Source of the DNA: Gemmobacter caeruleus
Lineage (GTDB): Bacteria > Pseudomonadota > Alphaproteobacteria > Rhodobacterales > Rhodobacteraceae
Direction: 5' to 3'
DNA: 64,000 nt
Assembly: GCF_008271655.1 (NCBI RefSeq)
Contig: NZ_VKKX01000001.1
Span: forward strand, 1 to 64,000
Under the pieces are notes generated by a model. The model was not told the origin of the DNA. It worked only from the letters and a program-made list of their open reading frames with translations, and did not search any database. The position numbers and the translations under genes were made by a program. Below, one piece after another: positions 18,107 through 27,690 of this stretch (position 1 is its first letter; each line of letters opens with the position of its first letter).

Positions 18107-18139
18107 GCCGGCCCCTGTCGCCCTGCGGCGGGGGCCGGC
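18107..18139 (+). terminator. Hairpin between the aldehyde dehydrogenase and CoA-ligase genes
   Basis: Perfect 9-bp arms gccggcccc (18107-18115) and ggggccggc (18131-18139) around a 15-base loop in the 70-base gap. No T-run follows, so it may attenuate or process rather than fully stop transcription. Confidence 0.4.
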
Positions 18140-18159
18140 CCTGCCATGGAGTTCTGAAC

Positions 18160-19862
<1,703 letters not shown>

Positions 19863-19875
<13 letters not shown>

Positions 19876-20231
19876 TCGTCCAGATGGCAGGCAATGCAGC
19901 GGCGGGTTGGCCCGGAAGGCCGGCCCGCCGCGCTTTCGTCAAGGTGGCAGCTCTGGCACAGGTCATGGAATTGCGTCTCCAGCAGCGGGGCGACCCGGTG
20001 ATCGGTGACATGGCAGGTCATGCAGGGCGGGCCGATGGTGCGGTCGGCAAATTCGTGGTGGCAGGCGGCGCAGGGTTTGCCGAAATGCGACGAATGGCTG
20101 AAGGTCATCGGCAGCACCCGAAGGCCGCCGCCGAAACGCGCGGCACGGTCGGGCAGGGGCTGGCCCAGCGGCAGGCCGGCCACCACCAGCACGACCCCGG
20201 CCAGAAACAGCGCGGCCAACGCCCACTTCAC
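19863..20231 (-). CDS. Small tetraheme c-type cytochrome with N-terminal anchor
   Basis: 122 residues. Residues 3-20 are one hydrophobic segment (anchor or uncleaved signal); four heme motifs follow: CAACH (54-58), CMTCH (70-74), CQSCH (92-96) and CIACH (112-116). Nearby histidines (HSSH, HHEF) can be distal ligands, as in cytochrome c3/c7 folds. The GTG start at 20229-20231 overlaps the stop of the membrane cytochrome gene (GTGA). It probably takes part in periplasmic electron transfer from the amine dehydrogenase together with the b-type membrane protein (inference from gene order). Confidence 0.75.
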
Positions 20232-20824
20232 AGCGCCACCTCGCGGATCAGGACGAACAGCGCGACGGTTGCCCCGCCCGCCATCAGATAGGCCGGAACC
20301 GCCGCGACCTGCGGCCGCAGCCGCCCGAAGGCACAGATCAGCGCCAGTGCGACAAGCCCCGCCCCCTGCCACCCATGCGGCAGGTAGAACCCCGACAGCA
20401 GCACATGCAGCAGCGCCGCCGCCAGACAGGCCAGCGCCAGATGACGGTGCAGCTTGCGGAAATGGCGATAGGACGGGTGCAGGCGCAGCCGGTCGGGCAT
20501 GCGGGCCAGAATGCTCAGCCCCGCCAGCAGCAGGACTGCCGCCAGACCCAGCCACATGTGCAAGGGGCCGCCGGGCAAAAGGTAGAACCGCGCCGCCGCA
20601 TCGCCCGCCAGAAACCAGAAGGCGTGCAGCAGGGTCACCCCCAGCACCCAGTAACCCAGCCGCTCATGCGGGCGGGGCGGGCCGCGCGGGGCGGGGATCA
20701 TCTGGAAGATCAGCCCCGCCAGCGCGACAAAGCCGATTGCATTGCCGAAATCCCAGAACGCCCCGCCCGCGCGCCAGGGGTCGGCCAGGGCCGCGACCGC
20801 AAGGATCAGCCCCGCCAGCAGCAT
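20228..20824 (-). CDS. Four- to five-helix membrane b-type cytochrome
   Basis: 198 mostly hydrophobic residues with helices near 2-15, 28-44, 57-74, 89-107 and 126-147. Histidines lie inside or at the edge of helices (His67, His89, His128, His140), an arrangement that suits bis-His heme b binding as in cytochrome b561 or ferric reductase-like domains. It lies between a monoheme cytochrome c and the tetraheme cytochrome, so it may connect periplasmic electrons to the membrane quinone pool. I do not recognise a named family with certainty. Confidence 0.6.
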   Translation of the reverse strand: MLLAGLILAVAALADPWRAGGAFWDFGNAIGFVALAGLIFQMIPAPRGPPRPHERLGYWVLGVTLLHAFWFLAGDAAARFYLLPGGPLHMWLGLAAVLLLAGLSILARMPDRLRLHPSYRHFRKLHRHLALACLAAALLHVLLSGFYLPHGWQGAGLVALALICAFGRLRPQVAAVPAYLMAGGATVALFVLIREVAL

Positions 20825-20828
20825 CGGG

Positions 20829-21269
20829 TCAGGGCCAGGGATATTCCGCGATCTCGATGCCCGCGCGGCGCAATTCCTCCACCACCACGCGGCGATAGCG
20901 GACCACATCGCCGATCGGTGCCGCGCGGCGGCGCGTGACCTCGGCCTCGGTGAAATGGCCGCTGCCATCCGACCATTGATCGAGGATATAGTTCATCACC
21001 TCGGCGATCTGCGCGTCGGTCATGTTATTGGCCACCACGCCCGGCACATGCATCACATAATCGCGCCCGGATTCGATACTGACGATAGGGCCGACCGAAT
21101 TGGGGAAGCCGGGGATCCCGCCTTCCACCGTGCCCAGACCCTGCATCCCGTGACAGCCCGAACAATGCAGCACATAATTCGCGCGCGGCGAGGTGGCGGT
21201 GTTCATCGCATGGCCCGGCACCGCCGAAACCGCCAGGGCCACAAGCGCGGGCAGCAGGGTCTGTTTCAT
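20829..21269 (-). CDS. Periplasmic monoheme cytochrome c
   Basis: 146 residues with a Sec signal peptide (1-21, ending VPGHA) and one heme site CSGCH at 36-40. The fold continues with VVANNMTDAQIAEVMNYIL, a typical C-terminal class-I helix. A likely electron carrier for the amine dehydrogenase. It is 4 bases upstream of the b-type gene and 6 bases downstream of the broken cytochrome gene. Confidence 0.75.
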   Translation of the reverse strand: MKQTLLPALVALAVSAVPGHAMNTATSPRANYVLHCSGCHGMQGLGTVEGGIPGFPNSVGPIVSIESGRDYVMHVPGVVANNMTDAQIAEVMNYILDQWSDGSGHFTEAEVTRRRAAPIGDVVRYRRVVVEELRRAGIEIAEYPWP

Positions 21270-21275
21270 CGTTGC

Positions 21276-21678
21276 TCACTCCTCGGTCGGGCGCATGGCC
21301 TTCAGGTCGTTCTGGGTGGTGGTGCTGGCCCGCATCGCGGCGATCTGGTCGGGGGTGACCGATTGCGCGCTCTGCCCCAGATCGGCCAGAACCCAGCTGG
21401 TGATCGCGGCCAGTTCCTCGTCCGTGGTGCCGGCGACCGGCACCATGACCAGACCCATGTAGCGCGTGCCCTGCACGGTCAGCGGCTTGGCCATGCCCTT
21501 GGTCACGATGCCGCTGATATAGGTCGGCGCCTGATCGCCAAGCGCCTGCCAGAAGCCCGGCCGGTTCAGCGGCGGCGCAATGCGCCTCGAACAATGCGGC
21601 GCCGTCAGTGCCGGCCCCCTCTGCGAGGGCCGGGCCGGACAACAGGCCCGCAAGGGCGATGAAGACAGTCTTGCGCAT
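21276..21678 (-). pseudogene. Class-I cytochrome c with deleted heme site and frameshift
   Basis: The start (ATG at 21676-21678, overlapping the aauA stop as TGATG) opens a signal peptide MRKTVFIALAGLLSGPALA and GAALFEAHCA. The sequence then changes frame near 21575-21583: the continuation PPLNRPGFWQALGDQAPTY, down to the stop at 21276, is in another frame. In this family CAACH plus about ten residues ahead of PPLN is expected between the two parts. The heme-binding CxxCH is therefore gone along with the frame. The A. faecalis aau cluster has a small monoheme cytochrome at this position. Confidence 0.8.
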
Positions 21679-22205
21679 CAATCGGCCATGCCCACGACGA
21701 TCGACACGGTGCAGTGATAGCCCTTGTCGGTATTGGCGGTGCACCAGTTGATGTCGTTGTAGAGACCCATCTGATAGCCGGGACGTTCGCCCTTGTTGTT
21801 GTTGCAGAAGGTGGCGGTCGGCACGAAGGGCTTGCCGCAGCAGTCGTTGTAGCTGATCAGGTAATCCTTGCCGTCCTCGGGGTTGGAACAGGTGCCGACC
21901 CAGGACACCGCCGAAACGGTGCTGCCCGGCGGGCAGGAGGTGAGCGAACCGCCGGATTCCTCGCACAGGAAACCGTCGATGGCACATTGCCGCCAGTAGC
22001 TGCACGGATCCGAGGCGCCCCCCTCGGTCGAGGCAAAGGCGCGGCGGTCAAAGGGCAGTACCGGCACCGAGACGGCGGCGCCCAGCAGGGCAAGGCCGGT
22101 CCGGGCCAGAAAGGACCGCCGGCCGTTGCGGCGGGCAGAGGAACGGATATTCGCCTCGGTCGCGCCGTCGAGGCGCTTGAGGAAGCTGTCGATGAAGCGG
22201 GTCAT
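21678..22205 (-). CDS. aauA: TTQ amine dehydrogenase small subunit (AauA/MauA family)
   Basis: 175 residues with a long twin-arginine signal (NGRRSFLARTG near 28-37). The tryptophans that become tryptophan tryptophylquinone are Trp102 (SAVSWVGTC) and Trp154 (NDINWCTAN), and the catalytic aspartate is Asp121 in SYNDCCGK. Wording around these sites (DGKDYLISY, ERPGY) is closer to aromatic amine than to methylamine dehydrogenase. Ten cysteines remain where the family has twelve or more; residues 83 (Glu) and 132 (Thr) replace the partners of one known disulfide. The periplasmic enzyme oxidises primary amines to aldehydes. Confidence 0.85.
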   Translation of the reverse strand: MTRFIDSFLKRLDGATEANIRSSARRNGRRSFLARTGLALLGAAVSVPVLPFDRRAFASTEGGASDPCSYWRQCAIDGFLCEESGGSLTSCPPGSTVSAVSWVGTCSNPEDGKDYLISYNDCCGKPFVPTATFCNNNKGERPGYQMGLYNDINWCTANTDKGYHCTVSIVVGMAD

Positions 22206-22235
22206 GATCGGTTTCCTTCTTGATGTCACGATCGG

Positions 22236-22826
22236 TCAGTTGATCATCCCGGCCACAGCGGCCTGATAGGACGGGATGCCGGTTTCAGAGGCGGTGAACA
22301 GGCTTTCCAGCTGTTCACGGCTGTTCACGAGGCCCTTGGCGGCCACCTTGCCCTCTTTGTCGAGCAGGACGGCGAAGGGCAGTTTGGAGACCTTGAAGCT
22401 CATTCCCAGTTCCGAGGACAGGACATAGGGAAAGGCCTCCAGGTTCTCGGTCTCGATCAGGCGGCGGTGCAATTGCTCGCGCCCGTCAGAGGCCATGATC
22501 ACATCCAGCCAGCCCTGTTCGTCGGCCCGGATGGATTTGAGCGCGGGCAGCAGCGCCTTGCAGATCGGGCAGCTGGTGGAGAGGAAGAACACCAGCTGCG
22601 CCCGCCCCTCCGCTTGGCCAAGGGTGAGGCCCGGCCCGTTCAGGTTGGGCAGCGCCAGCGGCGGCACCTTGTCGCCCAGGCCCGGCCCCGCATCCGATAC
22701 CATCGCGCCCACCGGCGAGACGCGCTCGAACAGGATGCCGATCTGACGGGCCAGGGCAAAGATCACCGCAAGCTGGATCAGCACCACGACCCAGAGCAGG
22801 ATGTTGGAAAAGATCAGAAGGGTCAT
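22236..22826 (-). CDS. aauD: AauD/MauD thioredoxin-like maturation protein
   Basis: 196 residues: an N-terminal membrane anchor (residues 3-25) and a periplasmic thioredoxin fold with active site STSCPICK (Cys86, Cys89). MauD-type proteins help form or isomerise the many disulfides of the small subunit before TTQ synthesis. The gene lies between aauE and aauA as in the known aau and mau clusters. The start at 22824-22826 puts the hydrophobic anchor first and leaves 1 base to the aauE stop. Confidence 0.83.
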   Translation of the reverse strand: MTLLIFSNILLWVVVLIQLAVIFALARQIGILFERVSPVGAMVSDAGPGLGDKVPPLALPNLNGPGLTLGQAEGRAQLVFFLSTSCPICKALLPALKSIRADEQGWLDVIMASDGREQLHRRLIETENLEAFPYVLSSELGMSFKVSKLPFAVLLDKEGKVAAKGLVNSREQLESLFTASETGIPSYQAAVAGMIN

Positions 22827-22827
22827 G

Positions 22828-23358
22828 TCAAAGGTCTCCCTGCCGGATATGGGGCAGATGCGAGGCGAGGCGCTCGATGATGGTGTAGATGGCGACCAGG
22901 ACCAGCGCGCCGGCGATGGCCACCGCCGCCCCCGCGCCGGGCAGGGCCGCGGCGGGCAGCAGCGCCACGCCCAGCGACAGCGCGGCCAGCACCGCGTTGC
23001 GCCCCAGCGTGAAGCCCGACACCAGCTGCGGCAGGCCGCCACAGCCACAGTCGATGCGGCTGCGGCCCTGCATCAGCGCCGTGGCCATCAGCAGGCCGTA
23101 GCCCGCGAACAGCCCCGCCGCCAGCAACCCGCCCCAGGGCCGGGTGCCCGGCACCAGCAGCATCAGCACCGTCGCGCCCTCGGCCAGGATCAGGCCCCGG
23201 ACGATCGGCGCGGCCCAGGCCTCGGGCACCAGCCCGTAACCCTGGGCAAAGCCCACCGTCTCCAGAAACGCCTCGACCTTGTGCCAGACGGCCCGTGCCA
23301 GCACGATCACCAGAAAGCTGGTGATCGTCACCGAGGCGAGTGCGGCCAGCGCGCCCAT
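22828..23358 (-). CDS. aauE: AauE/MauE membrane maturation protein
   Basis: 176 residues, four to five hydrophobic helices of the MauE/DoxX type, with a cysteine pair in RIDCGCGG (Cys104, Cys106) on a loop. Family members work with MauD to move electrons for disulfide formation in the small subunit. One base separates it from both neighbours aauB and aauD, so all are co-transcribed. Confidence 0.83.
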   Translation of the reverse strand: MGALAALASVTITSFLVIVLARAVWHKVEAFLETVGFAQGYGLVPEAWAAPIVRGLILAEGATVLMLLVPGTRPWGGLLAAGLFAGYGLLMATALMQGRSRIDCGCGGLPQLVSGFTLGRNAVLAALSLGVALLPAAALPGAGAAVAIAGALVLVAIYTIIERLASHLPHIRQGDL

Positions 23359-23359
23359 C

Positions 23360-24496
23360 TCAGTAATCGGTCGCGATCATGGTGGCGAAGGCGGCCAGAC
23401 CTTCGCGCGCGGCGCCTTCGGTCAGGCTGACGCTGTCGCCCAGCGTCACGTCATAGCGATGCACGCCGCCCATGTGATCGACGCCCACCAGTTGCGGCAC
23501 CTTGCCCATGCTCACCGCGATGTTGGATTCGCCATGCGCCGCGCTGCGGCCGACCAGCTTTTCGCTTTCGGTGTTGATCGCCCAGATCTCCTCGGCCGGG
23601 CGCTTGTGCGACCCGTCCGCGGCGGCCGAATGCATCAGCACGAACAGCGTATGCGAGGCCGCGTGATAGGCCATCAGGTTATAGCCCCCCGGTGCCCAGC
23701 CATCGACGGCAAAACCGATGGTCTTTGACAGCACCGGTGCTGCGCCGCTGTCATCGACCATCAGCAGCTTGCCATCATAGGTGACATAGGTCAGCAGCCC
23801 GTCCACCCGCACCGCATTGCCAAAGATCGGCGTGCTGGCGGCGTCAAAGATCTTGTCCGATTTCGCGGGTTCCGACACGGTGCCATCGGCGGCGACGGTG
23901 TATTTCACCAGGCTGCCATCGCCGCAGATCGTGGTGAAGGCCAGACCCTCGGTCGCGGGATAGGCGGTCCAGCAGCCGGGCGTCGGCACCTCGACCAGAT
24001 CCTTGCCGGCGGTCAGATCGACCACATTGACCGAGGTCGCGGGCGTGGCGTTCTGGACGAACAGATATTTGCCATCGGCCGACAGGTTCAGCGCGCCGCG
24101 CTGGCTCAGCGTTTCAGCCATCTTGTCCGACACCACGATCTCGCGCTTTACCGCCAGGGTCGCGGGGTCGAATTCCTCGATCACGGCCTCGATCGGGCCG
24201 CGGGTAAAGCGCTTCATGTAGACCGATCCGGTGAACAGCGACGGGGCGCCGGGCGACATCAGCATCTGGCTGAACGTGCCCATGCCCATATTGCCCTCCA
24301 GCGAAAGGTCATCGGCATTCAGCACCGAGATCTGGCTGGGGCCGGAAATGCCCATATCCATCAGAAAGATATGGTTCCCTTCCGAGATGCGCTCCTCGAC
24401 GACAAGGGTTTCCGGCTGGATCCCGGCTTCCTGTGCAAGCGCCTGAGCGCCCGAGGCGGCCAGGACCGAAAGTGAAAGGATGAGATGGTTTCTCAT
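23360..24496 (-). CDS. aauB: TTQ amine dehydrogenase large subunit (AauB)
   Basis: 378 residues: signal peptide 1-22, then a seven-bladed beta-propeller (blade motifs such as NHIFLMDMG, GALNLSADGKYLFVQNATP, YHAASHTLFVLMH). It matches the large subunit of aromatic amine or methylamine dehydrogenase, which scaffolds the small subunit in the periplasm. The large subunit is first in the operon, as in the A. faecalis aau order B-E-D-A. I used the ATG at 24494-24496, two codons after a TTG. Confidence 0.83.
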   Translation of the reverse strand: MRNHLILSLSVLAASGAQALAQEAGIQPETLVVEERISEGNHIFLMDMGISGPSQISVLNADDLSLEGNMGMGTFSQMLMSPGAPSLFTGSVYMKRFTRGPIEAVIEEFDPATLAVKREIVVSDKMAETLSQRGALNLSADGKYLFVQNATPATSVNVVDLTAGKDLVEVPTPGCWTAYPATEGLAFTTICGDGSLVKYTVAADGTVSEPAKSDKIFDAASTPIFGNAVRVDGLLTYVTYDGKLLMVDDSGAAPVLSKTIGFAVDGWAPGGYNLMAYHAASHTLFVLMHSAAADGSHKRPAEEIWAINTESEKLVGRSAAHGESNIAVSMGKVPQLVGVDHMGGVHRYDVTLGDSVSLTEGAAREGLAAFATMIATDY

Positions 24497-24782
24497 TGGC
24501 AACCTGCTGAACTGAGTTGACGTTTGATGCAGAGCGGTGCGGCCGCCCCAAGGGGGGCCGCGTCAGGGCGGGCGTCGGTGACGGGTCAGATATCCGCGCG
24601 GGTCGATGGGCATCGCGATGCCGGGCCGGGGCATTCCGGCCGTTCCTCCGCGACTCGCGGCGCTGATTGTCCTCGACCGCCTCCCCTCGGTCTTGGACCA
24701 TCAAGAGACCATGATGTCGCAGCCCGGTCTTGGACGCCCGCGCCAGAAGCCTTGCGACTTGCGCCAAAAAATGCCTGTCAGA
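24497..24782 (-). promoter_or_regulatory. Upstream region of the amine dehydrogenase operon
   Basis: These 286 bases between the FeaR-like gene and aauB hold no gene I can support and must contain the aau promoter. An AraC/FeaR activator site is expected here, but I could not pick out a convincing repeated operator by eye. Confidence 0.4.
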
Positions 24783-25697
24783 TCAATGCTCACGCCGCGC
24801 TTGCAGGCATTGGTCGTAATATCCGCCGGGCGACATGTCATAGATCTGGCGGAAGCTGCGGTTGAAATGCGACAGGTCGCTGAACCCGGCGCGATAGGCC
24901 AGATCCGAGATGGCGGGCCGCAGGTTCAGCCCCGCCGCCCGGTGCAGATGTCCCAGCACCAGTTTCATGCGCCGTTCGCACAGCACGCGGGTAAAGGTGG
25001 TGCCATTGTCGCGGAAATCGCGCTGCAACTGGCGGCGCGACATATGCACCAGCCCGGCCAGCCGCTCGATCGTGAAATCGCTTTCCGAAACGTGGCGGTC
25101 GATCGTGTCGCAGATATGGCGGAACCGGCCATGCCGGTCGCGAAAGCCCGCGGCATCGCCGGCGCGATCCTCGGCGCGGAACATCATCGCGATGAAATCG
25201 AACAGGTAATCGGCATGGGCCTCATCGGGGCCGCCGGCGTCGATCAGCGCCTCCAGGCTGGGGCGCAGCGGATGGGCGCGCGCCACGCGCCGCCCGGTGG
25301 CCGGATCGCGCGCCACGCCCTCAAGACACAGGCTGCGCGGCAGATGCACCGACAGGAACGAGGCGCTGTTGCCATTGAAGGTCAGTTCGGCGGGCAGGGT
25401 CGAATCCATCAGCAGGCTGTCGCCGGGCGTGAGCAGCGCCTCGCGGCCATTATGGGCGATCTGCATCTCGCCGGTCTTCTGCATCAGCAGGAACATGTAT
25501 TCGTGATCGTCACGCCGGATGCCGGCGCGCAGGCGCTCGATCTGGTCGATCTCGCATTCCATCTCGGCGATATCGACGCCATGGCGACGACGCAGCCGGA
25601 AAGTTCCGACATTCTTGCGCGAATTCTTCAGTGGCTTGCTGTAATAATGCCCGCAATTGGACAGGATGCAGCTGTTCCACTCTTCAAATCACATCAT
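24783..25697 (-). pseudogene. FeaR-like AraC-family activator with a stop at codon 3
   Basis: The full-length frame of 304 codons matches the FeaR length (about 300). It has a strong AGGGGAG site 8-9 bases ahead of ATG ATG, directly followed by TGA (25689-25691), then FEEWNSCILSNCGHYYS, typical of the N-terminus of this family. The C-terminal AraC domain is intact (ISDLAYRAGFSDLSHFNRSF). CGA to TGA is the simplest cause. Reinitiation at ATG 25560-25562 would give 259 residues without the first 45. FeaR-type proteins activate amine oxidation genes, here probably aau. Confidence 0.8.
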
Positions 25698-25993
25698 GCC
25701 TTTTACTCCCCTAAAAGGCGACATGCAGCGATTTGCCGGCGTTCCGGGCGGCCTTGCGACCGCCGGAGATCTGCCGCGCCCTCCCTCCCCGAAGGGGCGG
25801 CGGTCCGCGTGATACTGCGTCACGGCGGCGAATCGCTCAAGGGGGCATATAGCATGACAGGCGGCGCGTCCGGGGGCGCGAAATCCCCGGCACAGTTTCA
25901 GGCGCGGGCGGAAGCTGAGTGGGGCGATGGATGAATCTGTCAGATATGACCTATAATCTGCGCTTATACGCCATATATGGTATGATAGTGAAA
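25698..25993. other. Gap between the FeaR-like gene and hipA
   Basis: No gene is supported. The end nearest hipA is AT-rich and holds the palindrome ccatatatgg (25971-25980) followed by tatgatag, close in wording to the repeats upstream of hipB at the other end of the module. Confidence 0.4.
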
Positions 25994-27235
25994 TTACATC
26001 GCCAGCGCCTTCTCCATCTCCTGATGGGCAAAGGCCGGTTCCAGCTGGTCCAGATCGCCCTCGCGCAGCCCGTGGCGCCGCATCAGCCCCGGCCAGAGAT
26101 CGCGGATCCGGCGCGCCATGACACCCGCGCGGTGCAGCGCGTCGCCTTGCCTCAGGCCAAAGAACACGGCCGCCTCGATCGCCATGTCGATGGACGCCGC
26201 AAAGGGCGCGCCCTCCAGAATGGCGGTCTTGAGCTGGCGGTGCCGCTCGGGCTGCGGGTTCACGTCGAACAGGGGCGAAAGGCTCCATTGTCCGGCGCCG
26301 GCATAGATGAAACCGTGGTTCTTCAGATGGTCGTCGGTATTGGTGACCAGCACGGTAAAGACGATCCGCATCCACAATTCAACCAGATCGGCGCAGGGGT
26401 CGTCGCTGTGCTGGCGGATGAACTGGGCGATTTCGGTATAGGCGCCCTGTTCGGTGCCGCGGCGCTCCAATGCGGTGCGGGCCGAGATATAGGGGATGCG
26501 CGCCGGCCCGTCGCGGTCAAAGCGGCGGATCAGCGCGATAGGGCTGTCGGTGGTTTCCAGCACGAGCCGGGCCTCGGGCGCATTCAGCCCCACGGCCCGC
26601 GCCAGATGCAGCGTCGCGACCTCGATCCGCTCCACCGGGCTTGCATCGGTGGCAGAGGAAAATTTCGCGATCCAGAGCTGGCCATCGTCCAGCACATTGG
26701 CCTTGGGCCGCGCCCCGCCAATCGAACCGCCGGCACCCGCCATCTGCCGCAGGGCCGCGTTGGAAACCTCGCCGCGCCGTTCGATCCTGGCCGCAATGCC
26801 GCGCAGAGTTTCAAGGTCGATCAGCCGCGGGATCGGGTCGGCGCTGCCGGTAATCACCTGACCCTGCCCGTCGCAAAACCGCAAGGCGCCCTGGCGGGTC
26901 GCGTCATCGGTCAGGGTCAGCATGTCGAATTCGCTCAGCCCGGCGCCGTGCAGCCGCTCCATCAGCATACGGCCCCAGGCATCGGGTGCTGCGTCCTGAA
27001 ACGGCCCGGTCAGGCTGTCGCGCGGATCGCCGCTGCGCCCTGACGAGGCAAAGAACGGCGCAAGGCCCAAAGGCAGATCCGGCGCCAGCGCAAAGGCCCT
27101 GCCATCGGCGATCCAGTCGGGGCCATAGCTGAATTCGGAATGCTGGCGCCCGCGATCCCGGCCAAAGCGCAGCTTTCCGACATGCACCAGCCCCTCGCCC
27201 AGATGGACCTCGGCCTCTTGTTTCGTCGCGGCCAT
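25994..27235 (-). CDS. hipA: HipA-type serine/threonine kinase toxin
   Basis: 413 residues of the HipA/YjjJ kinase family: a HipA N-domain (LHVGKLRFGRD, PFFASSGRSGDPRD), a Gly-rich loop SIGGARPKANV, the lysine in LWIAKFSS, and the catalytic loop TNTDDHLKNHGFIY followed by LSPLFDVNP, the metal-binding Asp. Relatives phosphorylate a tRNA synthetase and slow growth. The start overlaps the antitoxin stop (TGATG), so the pair is coupled. All visible kinase motifs are intact. Confidence 0.85.
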   Translation of the reverse strand: MAATKQEAEVHLGEGLVHVGKLRFGRDRGRQHSEFSYGPDWIADGRAFALAPDLPLGLAPFFASSGRSGDPRDSLTGPFQDAAPDAWGRMLMERLHGAGLSEFDMLTLTDDATRQGALRFCDGQGQVITGSADPIPRLIDLETLRGIAARIERRGEVSNAALRQMAGAGGSIGGARPKANVLDDGQLWIAKFSSATDASPVERIEVATLHLARAVGLNAPEARLVLETTDSPIALIRRFDRDGPARIPYISARTALERRGTEQGAYTEIAQFIRQHSDDPCADLVELWMRIVFTVLVTNTDDHLKNHGFIYAGAGQWSLSPLFDVNPQPERHRQLKTAILEGAPFAASIDMAIEAAVFFGLRQGDALHRAGVMARRIRDLWPGLMRRHGLREGDLDQLEPAFAHQEMEKALAM

Positions 27236-27597
27236 CAGAAGCTGACCCCCTTGCGGGATGACCCCGGGGCAGGGGGGGCATCGCCCGGCGCGGCACTGGC
27301 CGGCTTGAACCGCCGCCCGCGCTTGGGCAGGGCGTCAAGCGCGCGCGACAGGCCGACGGGGTCGGTTTCCGGCGCCATCAGATCGGCCAGACGTTCCGGG
27401 CTGCCAAGGGCCGCCAGCACGGCGGCAAGATTGCCGATCCCGACCCCGGCATCGCCCTTTTCCAGCCGGATCAGCGTGCGCTCCGACACATCCGCCCGCG
27501 TGGCGAGTTCGGCAATGGAAAAGCGCCGCGCCAGCCGGGCCAGACGCAGGTTCTGGCCAAGATCGCTGAGGGAACGCAGCGCCTTGAGGTTGGACAT
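27235..27597 (-). CDS. hipB: HipB-type helix-turn-helix antitoxin
   Basis: 120 residues from the ATG at 27595-27597, which has GAGG upstream. An Xre/HipB helix-turn-helix is clear (LGQNLRLARLARRFSIAELA, then ADVSERTLIRLEKGD). The C-terminal 40 residues are basic and proline-rich (GRRFKPASAAPGDAPPAPG), longer than in E. coli HipB, and may contact HipA. It should repress its own promoter and neutralise HipA. An alternative ATG at 27613-27615 is possible but would place the start inside the repeat region. Confidence 0.8.
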   Translation of the reverse strand: MSNLKALRSLSDLGQNLRLARLARRFSIAELATRADVSERTLIRLEKGDAGVGIGNLAAVLAALGSPERLADLMAPETDPVGLSRALDALPKRGRRFKPASAAPGDAPPAPGSSRKGVSF

Positions 27598-27605
27598 GAT
27601 CGCCT

Positions 27606-27646
27606 CATATGGCATGGATACCCCATATATATGCCTGATATGGCAT
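27606..27646 (-). promoter_or_regulatory. Direct repeats upstream of hipB, likely operator
   Basis: Two copies of atatggcat (in catatggcat 27606-27615 and gatatggcat 27637-27646) flank an AT-rich core with catatatatg. Spacing is 31 bases, about three helical turns. Such repeats directly ahead of a hipB gene are the expected place for autoregulation. Confidence 0.5.
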
Positions 27647-27690
27647 CATCTTGCAATCCATTCACCGCCATTCCGTGCAGGGCGGTCTGG

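Noticed and set aside
21678-24496. Methylamine dehydrogenase (mau) cluster
   Set aside because: No mauF, mauG, mauL, mauM, mauN or amicyanin gene, and small-subunit wording is nearer aromatic amine dehydrogenase; the B-E-D-A order also matches aau. Methylamine use is not fully excluded.
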